In this document: one piece after another, positions 48,691 through 60,914 of the stretch
Numbering within the stretch: the first letter of the stretch is position 1
Layout: the number at the start of each line of letters is the position of its first letter
Source: Watersipora subatra
Taxonomy: Eukaryota; Bryozoa; Gymnolaemata; Cheilostomatida; Watersiporidae
Direction of reading: 5' to 3'
Assembly (NCBI RefSeq): GCF_963576615.1
Contig: NW_027045390.1
Coordinates: 248,001 to 312,000, forward strand
Length of the DNA: 64,000 nucleotides
The notes under the pieces: model-generated
Seen by the model: only the letters and a program-made list of their open reading frames with translations
Told to the model about the DNA's origin: nothing
Database searches by the model: none
Made by a program: the position numbers and the translations under genes

Positions 48691-51436
48691 ACCATTGTGC
48701 ACAGCCGTGTCTGTACATTTTTCTATGCTTGTGTATCTGAGTTTGGGTGTGTTTGCGCGCGTGTGTGTGTGTTTGTGTGTGTCGCTGTCCGTGTCTGTGT
48801 GTATGCCTTTGCACGTTTATGGCAGGTGTCTGTTCTGAGCAAGTATGTGAATGTATTTGTCCGTCTCTGTGTCTGCGTGACTATTATTAGAGTTACCATC
48901 AAAGCTCTGGAAACATTTTTCCAAATGGTGCAATATCACGAGATTTAATATGGGGAACTTTATTCAATCACGCCAAGCTGTTTTAATCTGTCAAGAGGTT
49001 ACCGCGCACTTTAAAAACAAGTTTTATACGTGCAAGTAAAAGATACATTTAACACTATTTAATGTGTGTTTGAAGACCTGTGTGTGTGCATGCGTGTATG
49101 CATGTGTGTCCACGTGTGTGTGTGTGTGTGCGCGCCTGTATGTGTATGAGTTTTGTTTGTATGTGTGAACATGCATGTGTGTGTCTATGCAAGTCTGCGC
49201 ATCTGTCCTCGTGCTATGCATATGTGTCTTCACAGTTGTTAGCATTCTTTTGGATGTGTGTCTGTCCGTGTCTGCATGACTGTCATCAGAATTATCATTA
49301 TTTTTTTTAAAACTTTGCTCCAAATGTTGCAGGTACGCCAAGGTGAATTTTGTTCATTAACAACAAGAATTTCAAAGTGTGTCAAGAGGTTACTATAATC
49401 TTCAAGGACGGCTTCTCACTCGAAGGTTGAAGGTACAGTTGGAACTATCAAACTGTTCCTATTTTGGACCGTTATCAAGCTGTCACAGTGAACTCTCAAA
49501 AGAACATTTGGCGATTGATAAACGAATCAAATCCGATGCATTTAGTGGTACATACATGTATCTGGTTACATAAGCGCGTGTGTATGTGCATGCGTGTTGG
49601 TGAGAGTTTGGTGTGTGCAAGTGTGTTTGCGCAAGACTGCGTGTGTGTGACTGTATGTGTGTGCGGCTATGCGTGCGTGCAAGTGTGTCTGTTTGATCGC
49701 CTGAGTGTGTTTCTGTGTGGGTCTCTGCATGTGAGTTTGTGTATTTCTGTGCACAGCTGTGTCTGTACATCTTTGTATGTTTGTGTATCTGGGTTTGGGT
49801 GTGTTTGCACGCGTGTGTGTGTGTCGCTGTCTGTGTCTGTGTGTATGTCTTTGCGCGTTCATGTCTGTGTCTGTTCTGAGCAAGTATATGAATGTATTTG
49901 TCCGTCTCTGTGTCTGCGTGGCTATTATTAGAATTACCATCAATGTTCTGCAAACATTTTTTCAAATGGCGCAATATCGCGAGGTTTAATGTGGGGAACT
50001 TTATTCTATCACGCCAAGCTGTTTTAATCTGTCAAGAAGTTACAGTGCACTTTATAAACAAGTTTTATACCTGAATGTAAAACATACATTTAAAACCATT
50101 TAATGTGTGTTTGCATACACGTATGTGTGCGTGTGTGTGTGTGCATGTGTGTATACATGTGTGTATCCATGTGTTTCTATGCGTGTGTGTGTGCGCCTGG
50201 ATGTGTATGCGTTTTGTTTGTATGTGTGAACACCTATGCGTGTGTCTATGCAAGTCTGCGCACCTGTCCTCGTGCTATGTGTATGTGTCTTCGCAGTTGT
50301 TAGCAGGTTTTTGAATGTGTGTCTGTCTGTGTCTGGGTGACTGTCATCGGAATTATCATTATTTTTTTTCAAAATTTGCTCCAAATGTTGCAGGTACGCC
50401 AAGGTGAATTTTGTTCAATAACAACAAGATTTTCAAGTTTGTCAAGATGTTACCATAATCTTCAAGGACGGCCTTTCAACTCGAAGGTTGAAGGTACAGT
50501 TGGAACTATCAAACTGTCACTATTTGGGACCGTTATCAAGCTGCTACGGTGAACTATCAATAGAACATTTGGCGATTGATAAACGAATCAAATCCGATGC
50601 ATTTAGTGGTACATACATGTATCCTGTTACATAAGTGTGTTTGTTTGTGCATGCATGTTGGTGGGAGTTTGGTGTGTGCAAGCGTGTTTGCGCATGACTG
50701 TGTGTGCGTGACCGTATGTGAGTCTGACTATGTGTGTGTGCAAGTGTGTGTCTGTTTAATCGCCCAAGTGTGTTTCTGTGTGTGTCTCTGCGTGTGAGCT
50801 TGTGTATTTCTGTGCACAGCTGTGTCTGTACATCTTTGTATGTTTGTGTATCTGAGTTTGGGTGTGCACGCGTGTGTGTGTGTGTGTCGCTGTCCGTGTC
50901 TGTATGTATGCCTTTGCACGTTTATGTCTGTGTCTGTTCTGAGCAAGTATATAAATGTATTTGTCCGTCTCTGTGTCTGCGTGACTATTATTAGAGTTAC
51001 CATCAAAGCTCTGCAAACATTTTTCCAAATGCGGCAATTTCGCGAGATTTAATGTGGGGAACTTTATTCAATCACGCGAAGCTGTTTTAATCTGTCAAGA
51101 GGTTACCGTGCACTTTAAAAACAAGTTTTATACCCGCAAGTAAAAGATACATTTAACACTATTTAATGTGTGTTTGAATACCTGTGTGTGTGTGTGCGTG
51201 TGTGTATGCATGTGCGTCCACGTGTGGGTGTGTGCGCGCTTGTATGTGTATGCGTTTTGTTTGTATGTGTGAACATGCATGTGTGTGTCTATGCAAGTCT
51301 GCGCATCTGTCCTCGTGCTATGTGTATGTGTCTTTGGAGTTGTTAGCATTCTTTTGGATGTGTGTCTGTCCGAGTCTGCGTGACTGTCATCGGAATTATC
51401 ATTATTTTTCTTCAAACTTTGCTTCAAATGTTGTAG
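48690..51436. repeat. TG-rich higher-order repeat, ~2.6 units of ~1.05 kb
   Basis: Inverted counterpart of 12,833-16,250 with fewer units. Cys/Val- and His/Thr-rich ORFs are artefacts. Confidence 0.92.
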
Positions 51437-51483
51437 TGTGCAAGTCTAGATTACTTTTATTGATCGCTTACTAGCATCATATT

Positions 51484-51860
51484 TTGACATATATAACAGC
51501 TGCTATAACATATATAACAGCTGCTATAACATTTATAACAGCTGCTATAACATATATAACAGCTGCTATAACATATATAACAACTGCTATAACATATATA
51601 ACAACTGCTATAACATATATGACAGCTGCTTTCAGTTTAAAGATGCAACCGTTTAAAGGTCAAGGCCAAGATTACCCGTATAGATACTATTCTACCCAGT
51701 ATCTATACTAGGTAGAATAGCACCCATATAGATACCGGTACAATTCTACCCATATATGTATAGATACCGGTACTATTCTACCCATATACGTATATACACT
51801 GGTAACTATTCTACCCATATACGTATATACACTGGTAACTATTCTACCCATATGAATACT
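51484..51860. repeat. 21-bp and ~32-bp AT-rich minisatellites
   Basis: catatataacagctgctata units to 51,630, then acgtatatacactggtaact units to about 51,850. Mirror of 12,405-12,778. Confidence 0.85.
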
Positions 51861-51943
51861 GGTCGAAAGTATTGCTAAAACCTTCATATGCTCATCAGGA
51901 CTTGATATAATCAGCTGGTTTTTATCATTTCTAATTCTTGTAG

Positions 51944-52138
51944 AGTCTGACCATCTTCAAGAAGACCTGGCAGAGCTGACAGGAGAGATTTCACTTAAAC
52001 AAAGAATGATTGAAGAACTCGAAAGGAGCCAGCGACAACTGCAAACAATTCGTCAGCATTACGAGGATGAAATGCTCAACTTGCAGGACCAAATAATGGC
52101 TGTTGAACGAGAACGAGACCAGGTCCTAAGCAGCTTAG
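51944..52138 (+). CDS. KIF21: KIF21 exon A, right arm
   Basis: 195-bp exon, cttgtag acceptor, gtaacc donor. Coiled coil SDHLQEDLAELTGEISLKQR onward, matching KIF21 ETDLADLTCEIEIKQK and RDQVLQNLG. KIF21 is a kinesin-4 family microtubule-growth regulator whose motor domain should precede this; no motor exons are seen upstream. Confidence 0.88.
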
Positions 52139-52422
52139 GTAACCTCCTGTTATAGCTAGTATATGTTAGATCAGCTGTTATAGCTAGTATATGTTAGATC
52201 AGCTGTTAATAGTTAATCAGCTAGCTCTTAACAAGTTATAAAGTTCAGTCCATACAGTGCTATGGCTTTGGTGTAATAATCTGTCATTTAGATAGTAATT
52301 GGTATGCGTTTGATAATCTTAACGTGTAGCTAGCTTTGCAACCAGCTAATTCGTAACCGGACAGCAGTTACCAGGATAGCAAATACAAATGAAATAAACT
52401 GTTATGTGAGTTCCGTTTTCAG

Positions 52423-52622
52423 GCAGCAAGAAGCAGCAGTCGGAGGAGCGGGTGCGCAAAGTTAAAATGGACTTTGAGAAACGGCTGGATACCATGCAAC
52501 AGGAGCTCAATAAGGTAAATACTGCCAAGAAGGAGCACGCCAAAATGATGAAGAACCAAGTTGTCTACGACCGGCGCATCAGGGACCTCAGTACTGAACT
52601 GAATGAGATGAAGAAGATAAAG
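52423..52622 (+). CDS. KIF21: KIF21 exon B, right arm
   Basis: 200-bp exon. Contains RKVKMDFEKRLDTMQQELNK and KKEHAKMMKNQVVYDRRIR. Ends phase 0 at gtaggc. Confidence 0.9.
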
Positions 52623-52654
52623 GTAGGCTTGCTGACCGATACAAAAGCTGTGTT

Positions 52655-53850
52655 AGTTAATCCTACAAAGAGAGAAATCACCGCTATATTTATATCTGTG
52701 TTAGTTAATCCTACACAGAGAGATATCACCACTATATTTATATGTGTTAGTTAATCCTACACTCTGAGATATCACCACTATATTTATATCTGTGTTAGTT
52801 AATCCTACACACAGATATCACCACTATTTTTATATGTGCTAGTTAATCCTACACATAGAGATATCACCACTATATTTATATGTGCTAATTAATCCTACAC
52901 AGAGATATCACCACTATATTTATATGTGTTAGTTAATCCTACACAGAGAGATATCATGACTATATTTATATGTGCTAGTTAATCCTACACTGAGATATCA
53001 CCACTATATTTATATGTGTTAGTTAATCCTACACAGAGAGATATCACCACTATATTTATATGTGCTAGTTAATCCTACACAGAGATATCACCACTATATT
53101 TATATGTGTTAGTTAATCCTACACAGAGATATCACCACTATATTTATAAGTGTTAGTTAATCCTACACAGAAAGATATCACCACTATATTTATATGTGCT
53201 AGTTAATCCTACACAGGGTTATCACCACTATATTTATATGCGTTGGTTAATCCTACACAGAGATATCACCACTATATTTATACGTGTTAGTTAATCCTAC
53301 ACAGAGAGACATCACCACTATATTTATATATGTGTTAGTTAATCCTACACACAGAGATATCACCACTATATTTATATCTGTGTTAGTTAATCCTACACAC
53401 AGATATCACTACTATATTTATATGTGTTAGTTAATCCTACACAGAGAGATATCACCACTATATTTATATGTGTTAGTTAATCCTACACAAAGAGATAGCA
53501 CCACTATATTTATATGTGCTAGTTAATCCTACACAGAGAGATATCACCACTATATTTATATATGTGCTAGGTAATCCTACACAGAGAGATATCACCACTA
53601 TATTTATATGTGCTAGTTAATCCTACACAGAGAGATATCACCACTATATTTATATGTGCTAGTTAATCCTACACAGAGATATCACCACTATATTTATATG
53701 TGTTAGTTAATCCTACACAGAGAGATATCACCACTATATTTATATGTGCTAGTTAATCCTACACAAAGAGATATCACCACTATATTTATTTATGTCTTAC
53801 TTAATCCTACACAGAGAGACATCACTACTATATTTATATCTGTGTTAGTC
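52655..53850. repeat. About 44-bp minisatellite, ~27 copies
   Basis: Largest of three copies of this array. Fills the intron between exons B and C. Confidence 0.95.
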
Positions 53851-53981
53851 AGGGAAAAGTTTGAATGGGAAATAATTGTTTGGCGTATGAGTTTTTTGGG
53901 ATCTTCGTAATGTGTTGACTATTGCACCACCACATGATCTTGGTTTTGGAGATCTCGACAACTATGGTGATGCTATTGCAG

Positions 53982-54143
53982 GTGCGACTGATGGCACAGA
54001 TGAAGACGGAGTCAGAGAAGAATAAGATTAGTGACCAACGAAAGAATAAGGAGCTGCTACAGCTGAAAAAAGAGAAGCGGCAACGAGACAATCAGGTGCG
54101 CATGTTGGAGTTGCAAAACAGACAGGAAGATGCCATACTCAAG
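53982..54143 (+). CDS. KIF21: KIF21 exon C, right arm
   Basis: 162-bp phase 0-0 exon encoding VRLMAQMKTESEKNKISDQR and KRQRDNQVRMLELQNRQ; KIF21 has RLLEAQKRNQEVVLRRK here. Confidence 0.86.
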
Positions 54144-54360
54144 GTTGGTCTTTAACAACACTCAAATGTGGGTCTCTAAGTTTTCAAAGAGTGCCTTCAT
54201 TAATTACGGGACGAATATAACAGTCTACTGATGTTTTAATTAATTCTGTCGTAAAAAGTAGGTGGCTTGGGATAGCCATCGACATTTCATGTATCCTTGA
54301 CATATAAATCATTTTTATTTTATCCTAGCCTTTGCATAAGTCAGCGTATTGTGTTGCCAG

Positions 54361-54531
54361 CGCAAGCACGAAGAGGTCAGTCAGTTGAGGAAAAGACAAA
54401 GAGACTCGTCCGCCTCTTCTAGGGTGATGGCCAAAAATAGGGCAAACCTCTCCCATAAAAATTCATCTGGCAAAACTTCATCGTCCTCTGCTTCTAGGCA
54501 CAAGTCAGCAGCTCTTCTCTTCTCTCCCAAG
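54361..54531 (+). CDS. KIF21: KIF21 exon D, right arm
   Basis: 171-bp phase 0-0 exon, ttgccag acceptor, gtaaat donor. Basic and Ser-rich (SSSSASRHKSAALLFSPK), as expected near the coiled-coil end. Confidence 0.8.
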
Positions 54532-54789
54532 GTAAATGTTTGCATCGTCTTTTTTAACCTCTTGGTCCTAATCAATCTGCCAAATTTGCTTCAGAATGAT
54601 TTTCATTTCTGGACAGTATTCTGGTAGCGAATATTAGTTACTGAAGAACAACTTATAGCTGGGCCATAGCACTAACCTGGTCGTAACTTATAGCTGAGAT
54701 AAAACTAGACAATGTTAAATGAGCAATTGCAGAGTAGATAACTGCTTGTTGCTCAGACGGCGATTTACTATTTGCCTTTTGTTGATACG

Positions 54790-54900
54790 TCTAGCGCATG
54801 TTATCTCATGTCACCTCATGATATCTCACGGCACCTCATGTTATCTCATGTCACCTCATGTTATCTCATGGCACCTCATGTTATCTCATGTCACCTCTTA
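54790..54900. repeat. 20-bp minisatellite
   Basis: ttatctcatgtcacctcatg units; mirror of 9,600-9,705. Confidence 0.85.
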
Positions 54901-55114
54901 TATCAAAGTTTCTCACAACCTGTTGTTATAATCTCAACTTACTAGTGACTTTTTCTTCTGATTACAGCTAAACCTATAGTAATATAAAATAATCTGCCAC
55001 TTAAATTGGAAGAGTATTTTTTGTGTATGGCATGTTTCTTATATAAACACATTTTATGTTGTCTTGTCCTCTGTGCTAATGGACACTATGTTTTACTTGA
55101 TTACTCTAACTCAG

Positions 55115-55291
55115 GTGGCGAAAAGCAAGTGGGACAAGCTTGAGCGGTACGTTACATCCGTTGTTGTGCGGAAACAGACAATTGCCAACATGGAAGCTGA
55201 GATGGATCTTCACATTAGCAAGCGAGAACAGCTCAGCAAGAAGATAGATGCGTACAGTAAAAGGCTGGACACTGCCATTAGGAGAAATGAG
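55115..55291 (+). CDS. KIF21: KIF21 exon E, right arm
   Basis: 177-bp phase 0-0 exon, KSKWDKLERYVTSVVVRKQT and NMEAEMDLHISKREQLSKK. Matches KIF21 KWQLLERRVTDII...NMEADMNRLLKQREELTK. Confidence 0.88.
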
Positions 55292-55493
55292 GTCGGACAC
55301 ATGTATAGTCATTACTCTTAGGCTCTTAAAACGGGCAAACTTCTTAGCTGACGCATGGCATAAACATCTGCTGCGACTACACAGATCGAGACTACTGAAT
55401 AACTAGTTATGTTTTACAAGTATCAACCTAGGTCAAGTAAAGATCAAAACATCTATTGGATGTTGTCATTACCCTTATTGGAACATGATTGTA

Positions 55494-55580
<87 letters not shown>

Positions 55581-55724
55581 ATATATATATATATATATAT
55601 ATCCTATATATATATAGCAGGAAGTATATATATATATATATATATATATATACTTCCTGCTATATATATATATATATAGCAGGAAGTCAACTCTCATTGG
55701 TAATGGGATTTGTGTCCCTTGCCT

Positions 55725-55785
55725 AAGCTCTGAGCTGCACTGATGAGGCTTCAATAGCCGAAACAGTACTGTCTGTAGCATGAGT
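55725..55785 (+). ncRNA. Hammerhead ribozyme 1
   Basis: Core CTGATGA (55,740-55,746), stem II ggct/agcc with a tcaat loop, GAAA, tiny stem III (acag/ctgt around ta), then GTC with predicted cleavage after 55,773. Stem I gctgca/tgtagc extended by ctc/gag across an internal loop. All invariant core positions are present. Type I, short stem III. Confidence 0.85.
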
Positions 55786-55983
55786 ATATGCTCCCTTACT
55801 TCGGTTTGGTTGAGCACTCTGTGAGAGGTGCGGCACTATTAGCCTTTGTGCAAAGCTCATCACTTTTGTGATTTGAGCACTCTGGTGCCAGCACATTGAC
55901 TTTCTTAAAGTCTGCGAGGCAACTTAGTTGTTTTGTAGCAGGAAGTCAACTCTCATTGGTAATGGGATTTGTGTCCCTTGCCT

Positions 55984-56044
55984 AAGCTCTGAGCTGCACT
56001 GATGAGGCTTCAATAGCCGAAACAGTACTGTCTGTAGCATGAGT
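55984..56044 (+). ncRNA. Hammerhead ribozyme 2
   Basis: Same core and stems, 259 bp downstream; predicted cleavage after 56,032. Confidence 0.85.
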
Positions 56045-56242
56045 ATATGCTCCCTTACTTCGGTTTGGTTGAGCACTCTGTGAGAGGTGCGGCACTATTA
56101 GCCTTTGTGCAAAGCTCATCACTTTTGTGATTTGAGCACTCTGGTGCCAGCACATTGACTTTCTTAAAGTCTGCGAGGCAACTTAGTTGTTTCGTAGCAG
56201 GAAGTCAACTCTCATTGATAATGGGATTTGTGTCCCTTGCCT

Positions 56243-56303
56243 AAGCTCTGAGCTGCACTGATGAGGCTTCAATAGCCGAAACAGTACTGTCTGTAGCATG
56301 AGT
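56243..56303 (+). ncRNA. Hammerhead ribozyme 3
   Basis: Same core and stems; predicted cleavage after 56,291. Confidence 0.85.
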
Positions 56304-56501
56304 ATATGCTCCCTTACTTCGGTTTGGTTGAGCACTCTGTGAGAGGTGCGGCACTATTAGCCTTTGTGCAAAGCTCATCACTTTTGTGATTTGAGCACTC
56401 TGGTGCCAGCACATTGACTTTCTTAAAGTCTGCGAGGCAACTTAGTTGTTTCGTAGCAGGAAGTCAACTCTCATTGGTAATGGGATTTGTGTCCCTTGCC
56501 T

Positions 56502-56560
56502 AAGCTCTGAGCTGCACTGATGAGGCTTCAATAGCCGAAACAGTACTGTCTGTAGCATGA

Positions 56561-56562
<2 letters not shown>
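56502..56562 (+). ncRNA. Hammerhead ribozyme 4
   Basis: Complete core and stem I up to tgtagcatgag, immediately followed by TA repeats; predicted cleavage after 56,550. Confidence 0.85.
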
Positions 56563-56632
<70 letters not shown>

Positions 56633-56648
56633 ATATATATCCCATATC

Positions 56649-56682
<34 letters not shown>

Positions 56683-57353
56683 GATATGGGTAAACCATAG
56701 TTTATCATTGCACTAATGTTTGTACAGCTATTTACACTTGTGTTTTCTTAAGAAAAAGATCCATCAACTTATAATCTAAAATCGTCCAACTACAACTTGA
56801 AGTCAGGCTAATGAATTGTATCAAACTGCAAGTAAAACTTAGGTCTTTAAAATATTTAATCTAACATATCCTGAAATGTTATGCAAGCAGTTCCAATTTA
56901 CACCAGTGTTCATCACATATCTTTTACAGCAAGTAATAGCCTTTTTCATATATAAATACTTGTTGGTCATCGTTGTCACTAGTTCAAAGCAACTTTCAAA
57001 TAAAATCGGTTTACTGTGAAAATGAACAAATTGGTGTCATGATTATGTTAATCAGGGATCAACACTTTTAACCAATCACAAATACATCAGTTTCTTCTAT
57101 TACTACACAGCCATCAGGGGTGTGTGGTGTTTTTGCAAATAATAATTTTGCCAGCGTAAATAGCCAATGCCTTATTCCTTGTGTTTCTCTGATGTTTTCT
57201 GTTCTGTTGAACAGAAAACTCTCTACAGACTCTTATTTGATAATTGCTGGCATAGTCATTACATTGCATAGAGTAATCAGTAATGTCACGGTTACACTAT
57301 ATTGCGCTGCAATTTTGTTGATGATATGTTCAACTCATCTTCATAGCTGCTAA

Positions 57354-57713
57354 AGTCTGGTTTCCATATCGATTGCGAGACTCCGGCGGTAACTTGCGCA
57401 GCAAAACGCTTGCGACGTCAGGATCGGCAGCTTCTGTTCACATCTAAAGCTGCATTGGTAAACATAATCGCATAATCACATAAAATGTTTGCTCGCCACG
57501 CCATTTTGATAATGGTGACCTTCACCTGTACAGTGCATTTCAGGAAGGTTTTGCTTGCGGCTATTTGCGAAATTTGAACAGCGCTAAACTCTTGTGTTGA
57601 CAGCCGGCAACTACCGGTGGTACTCGGCGGTACCCAGCGTGTAGGCTCACATTTCACCGCCATAGCCTGCGGTGCTGTTGCCGGTGCTTTGCGGCATATA
57701 TGAGAACCACGCG
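57354..57713 (+). mobile_element. MITE, right arm copy
   Basis: 360 bp between TAA at 57,351-57,353 and TAA at 57,714-57,716. Terminal inverted repeats as in 32,075-32,427. Intronic, just upstream of exon F. Confidence 0.8.
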
Positions 57714-57749
57714 TAAGGTAGTTGTTGTGTAACTCCTATTCATTTGCAG

Positions 57750-57869
57750 ACGACTGTCGCCATGGACCGAGAAGATCAGCTGGAGACGATGAGCACCAAT
57801 ATGACATACATTCAGAGTAACGTGTCTGAGTGCCAAAACAATATCATGCAGATGGAAGAGGAGGCGAAG
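57750..57869 (+). CDS. KIF21: KIF21 exon F, right arm
   Basis: 120-bp phase 0-0 exon with YIQSNVSECQNNIMQMEEEA, the best-conserved KIF21 signature in the window after the WD40 exons. Confidence 0.9.
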
Positions 57870-57931
57870 GTTTGTTCATTTGCTTTTGCTATGCGTCTGC
57901 TTAGGCTTGTAGTGACTACTGCTAGCATTTA

Positions 57932-58235
57932 CTAACTTTGCATTGCTTCCTGTCTAAGCATTTACTAACCTCGCATTGCTTCCTGTCCAAGCATTTACTA
58001 ACCTCGCATTGCTTCCTGTCTAAGCATTTACTAACCTCGCATTGCTTCCTGTCTAAGCATTTACTAACCTTGCATTGCTTCCTGTCTAAGCATTTACTAA
58101 TCTCGCATTGCTTTCTGTCTAAGCATTTACTAACCTCGCATTGCTTCCTGTCTAAGCATTTACTAATCTCACATTGCTTCCTGTCTAAGCATTTAGTAAT
58201 CTCGCATTGCTTCCTGTCTAAGCATTTACCTAATA
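57932..58235. repeat. 33-bp minisatellite, ~9 copies
   Basis: Counterpart of the ~23-copy array at 5,900-6,660. Confidence 0.95.
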
Positions 58236-59003
58236 TATTTCATCAGTGTGTTGTATGTTTAGTAATTATTCATTGCTTTATTTATCCTTTTTAATGTTAC
58301 AGCGGGCTTAGCTAGCAATTCCCATTCATCGGCCCGTTCCCATAGATGGCTATACTCGAATTTACGTAAGCGCATGTAAATCAGTAAAGTTATCTTCTAC
58401 AGTTATGCAGCAACATTTGACTTTGTTAATTCAGAATCTATAATCTTTCACCTTTATTTGACATCCACAATGAGTTCATCTCCTATCGACTGGAAACATT
58501 TTCTCAATAATTCACTAGAAGCAGTTCATGTTATGTTTAAAACGCTGCCCCTCTAACAACCTTTAAACCTCATCGTACGACTTGCATGCCCTTTCATACC
58601 TATCTTGTCTCTCATATAAAATATTATTATAAGCCAAGATAATCTTTTCACCTGTCGTTATTCACTAGAAGAAATGACACTTTTATTCCTATATCAATAA
58701 TTTTATTATGGCTCAAATTCTTCTCATAGATTCAAGAAACAGTTAACCTGTTATATATTCTTATAGAATGAACCCCTGCTGTTTTTTTCTTGAGTCCTTT
58801 TTCATTAGTTTTTATCAGTTAACAGTACGACAAAACAAGTTACATTTACATATTGCGATAGCTCTTTGGTTTGAGCATCAAATTTGGTCATTGCTTTTGC
58901 AATCACAACGCAACTCGAAGAACTGGTTGTTATATTGCTTGTAATGATGTCTCTGAACCATATTACAAAATGTGCTCATTACACATACTACCTTACTTGT
59001 TAG
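58236..59003. other. Intron, no gene seen
   Basis: Mirror of 5,097-5,899. Confidence 0.5.
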
Positions 59004-59241
59004 GATGAGACTAGCTTGACAAAAGCTTTGGATGTCTTCTCTGTTGATGAAAGCAAGTATCTGTTGGAGCACCTTCTCTCACTCGCTCTCACTCAGGGCT
59101 TTGCTTGTACTCAGAAAGAATCTCAATTCAAGGAGTTGACTGCTCGCTACGATAAAATGCAGATGGATTCCAGGTTACGGGATCAGCTTTTAGACCAGGT
59201 TTTGCAGGATTCCGGGATAACTATACAGTCGCAACAAGAAT
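59004..59241 (+). CDS. KIF21: KIF21 exon G, right arm
   Basis: 238-bp exon with DESKYLLEHLLSLALTQGFA and KESQFKELTARYDKMQMDSR. Ends phase 1 at gtaagc. The next exon visible in this arm (60,915) needs phase 2, so at least one linker exon is missing or unrecognised. Confidence 0.85.
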
Positions 59242-59329
59242 GTAAGCCGGCCAAATATTCTAAACACTCTACGTTTACTACCATAGTGTTAAGGATTATC
59301 AAAGAGAATGTGAAATGTCTTGCAGATGG

Positions 59330-59745
59330 TTGTAGTTATAAGCGGTGTTACCTTCTCTTGTGTTAAAATCTACCTGTAGTTATAAGCTGTGGTTCACCTT
59401 CTCTTGTGTTAAGATCTACCTGTAGTTATAAGCTGTGGTACCTTCTCTTGTGTTAAGATCTACCTGTAGTTATAAGCTGTGTTACCTTCTCTTGTGTTAA
59501 AATCTACCTGTAGTTATAAGCTGTGGTTCACCTTCTCTTGTGTTAAGATCTACCTGTAGTTATAAGCTGTGGTACCTTCTCTTGTGTTAAGATCTACGTG
59601 TAGTTATAAGATGTGTTACCCTCTCTTGTGTTAAAATCTACCTGTAGTTATAAGCTGTGGTTCACCTTCTCTTGTGTTAAGATCTACCTGTAGTTATAAG
59701 CTGTGGTACCTTCTCTTGTGTTAAGATCTTCTCTTGTGTTAAGGT
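59330..59745. repeat. About 45-bp minisatellite, ~9 copies
   Basis: tagttataagctgtggtacc followed by ttctcttgtgttaagatcta units. Confidence 0.9.
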
Positions 59746-60002
59746 TAATGTGATTGTTTCTATTTGCATCAGTTTACTGGACATTTAATCTTTTTCGAAA
59801 TTTTTTTAAAGCACTAGTGCAATAAAATGACTATTAAAATACATGACTACGGACATTGCATTAATTCATGTTTGTGAATGCAAGTAAAATTTTATAGGGT
59901 GAGCTCCAGCAAATCTATCTATGACAGCTACAAGTTCACATACACAGTAAATAGTATTTATAGTAAATAGCTACTATCAGTTTTAGTAGCTTTTAGCTCT
60001 CT

Positions 60003-60131
60003 GTATGACAGACCTTAACTCACTCTGTATGACAGGCCTTAACTCGCTCTGTATGACAGGCCTTAACTCACTCTGTATGACCGGCCTTACCTTACTCTGT
60101 ATGACAGGCTTTAACTTACTCTGTATGACAG
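60003..60131. repeat. 24-bp minisatellite, ~5 copies; end of palindrome homology
   Basis: actctgtatgacaggcctta units. Beyond it the right flank no longer matches the left arm. Confidence 0.9.
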
Positions 60132-60914
60132 GCTTTAACTTGATGGCAAATGGCAAAATGGCAGATGGCAAATTATGTCTCCTGCTGAAGCAACACCTTC
60201 TAGATTTAGTTGAAAGTAAAAAAAGATCAACCTTCGAGTATCCAGAAATTTATTAAACAACCAAGATAAAATAGAAATGCTATCAGGGTAAGAAAGTGTG
60301 TGTTAAAACTCATTGACAATTTTGAAGTTTGCTTGAAATTGGGTATATATTTTTAAATCTTCAAATTTTCCTCCATTAATTCATAAAAATTTAAAACCCA
60401 AAACTGATGAAAAGAGAATTATTTGCTAATCAATAAAGGCATTATTTTGGGATTCGTCATGCTCAGTTTAAAAGCACAGGCTCATATGAGCATCTATTTA
60501 TGCATTGCAGCATACTAGTGTCATGGTAGCATACTTGTGTTATGGCAGCATACCTTTGTCATGGCAGCATACTAGTGTCATGGCAGCATACTAGTGTCAT
60601 GGCAGCATACTAGTGTAATGGCAAATACGTGTGTCATGGCAGCATACTAGTGTCATCACAGCATATTTGTACCATTGTCGCATACTACTGTCACTAGCAG
60701 GAACTATTTTCATGACCAGGCATTTGCAGATGTATAAAAAGAAATTGTGTGTTAATAAAAGGGTGACAATTCTGTAACTGGTATAGGCTTAAATTTTAGT
60801 ATAAAAAAGTTCATGAAAGGGTCTCTCCAAATTTAAATATTCCATTTCGCACTATGAGCTATAATGATTCTCTGGCTCTGCAGGCTGAATTTTATTCTGC
60901 TATTTTAATTTCAG
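60132..60914. other. Intron outside the palindrome, with a ~20-bp array
   Basis: Contains about eight catggcagcatactagtgt units at 60,505-60,700. No exon recognised in the rest. Confidence 0.7.

Larger units (their letters stand above)
55678..56566 (+). mobile_element. Retrozyme-like tandem array, 3.4 units of 259 bp
   Basis: Units start agcaggaagtcaactctcat at 55,678, 55,937, 56,196 and 56,455 (exactly 259 bp apart). The fourth is cut off in TA repeats at 56,566, just after its ribozyme. Units are almost identical and have no real ORF. Each holds a hammerhead ribozyme, so the RNA should self-cleave into 259-nt monomers (55,774-56,032, 56,033-56,291, 56,292-56,550). This is the arrangement of animal retrozymes and of ribozyme-bearing satellites and Penelope-type terminal repeats. 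Confidence 0.85.
55496..56690. repeat. (TA)n microsatellite interrupted by the ribozyme array
   Basis: TA tracts at about 55,496-55,677 and 56,563-56,690 flank the tandem array. Flanking single-copy DNA equals the (TA)n locus at 7,905-8,996 of the left arm. The left TA tract contains short inverted pieces of the array terminus. Confidence 0.9.

Noticed and set aside
55494-55817. ORF reading [15 protein letters not shown] on the minus strand across TA repeats
   Set aside because: It is the antisense of the hammerhead-bearing repeat, not a protein gene.
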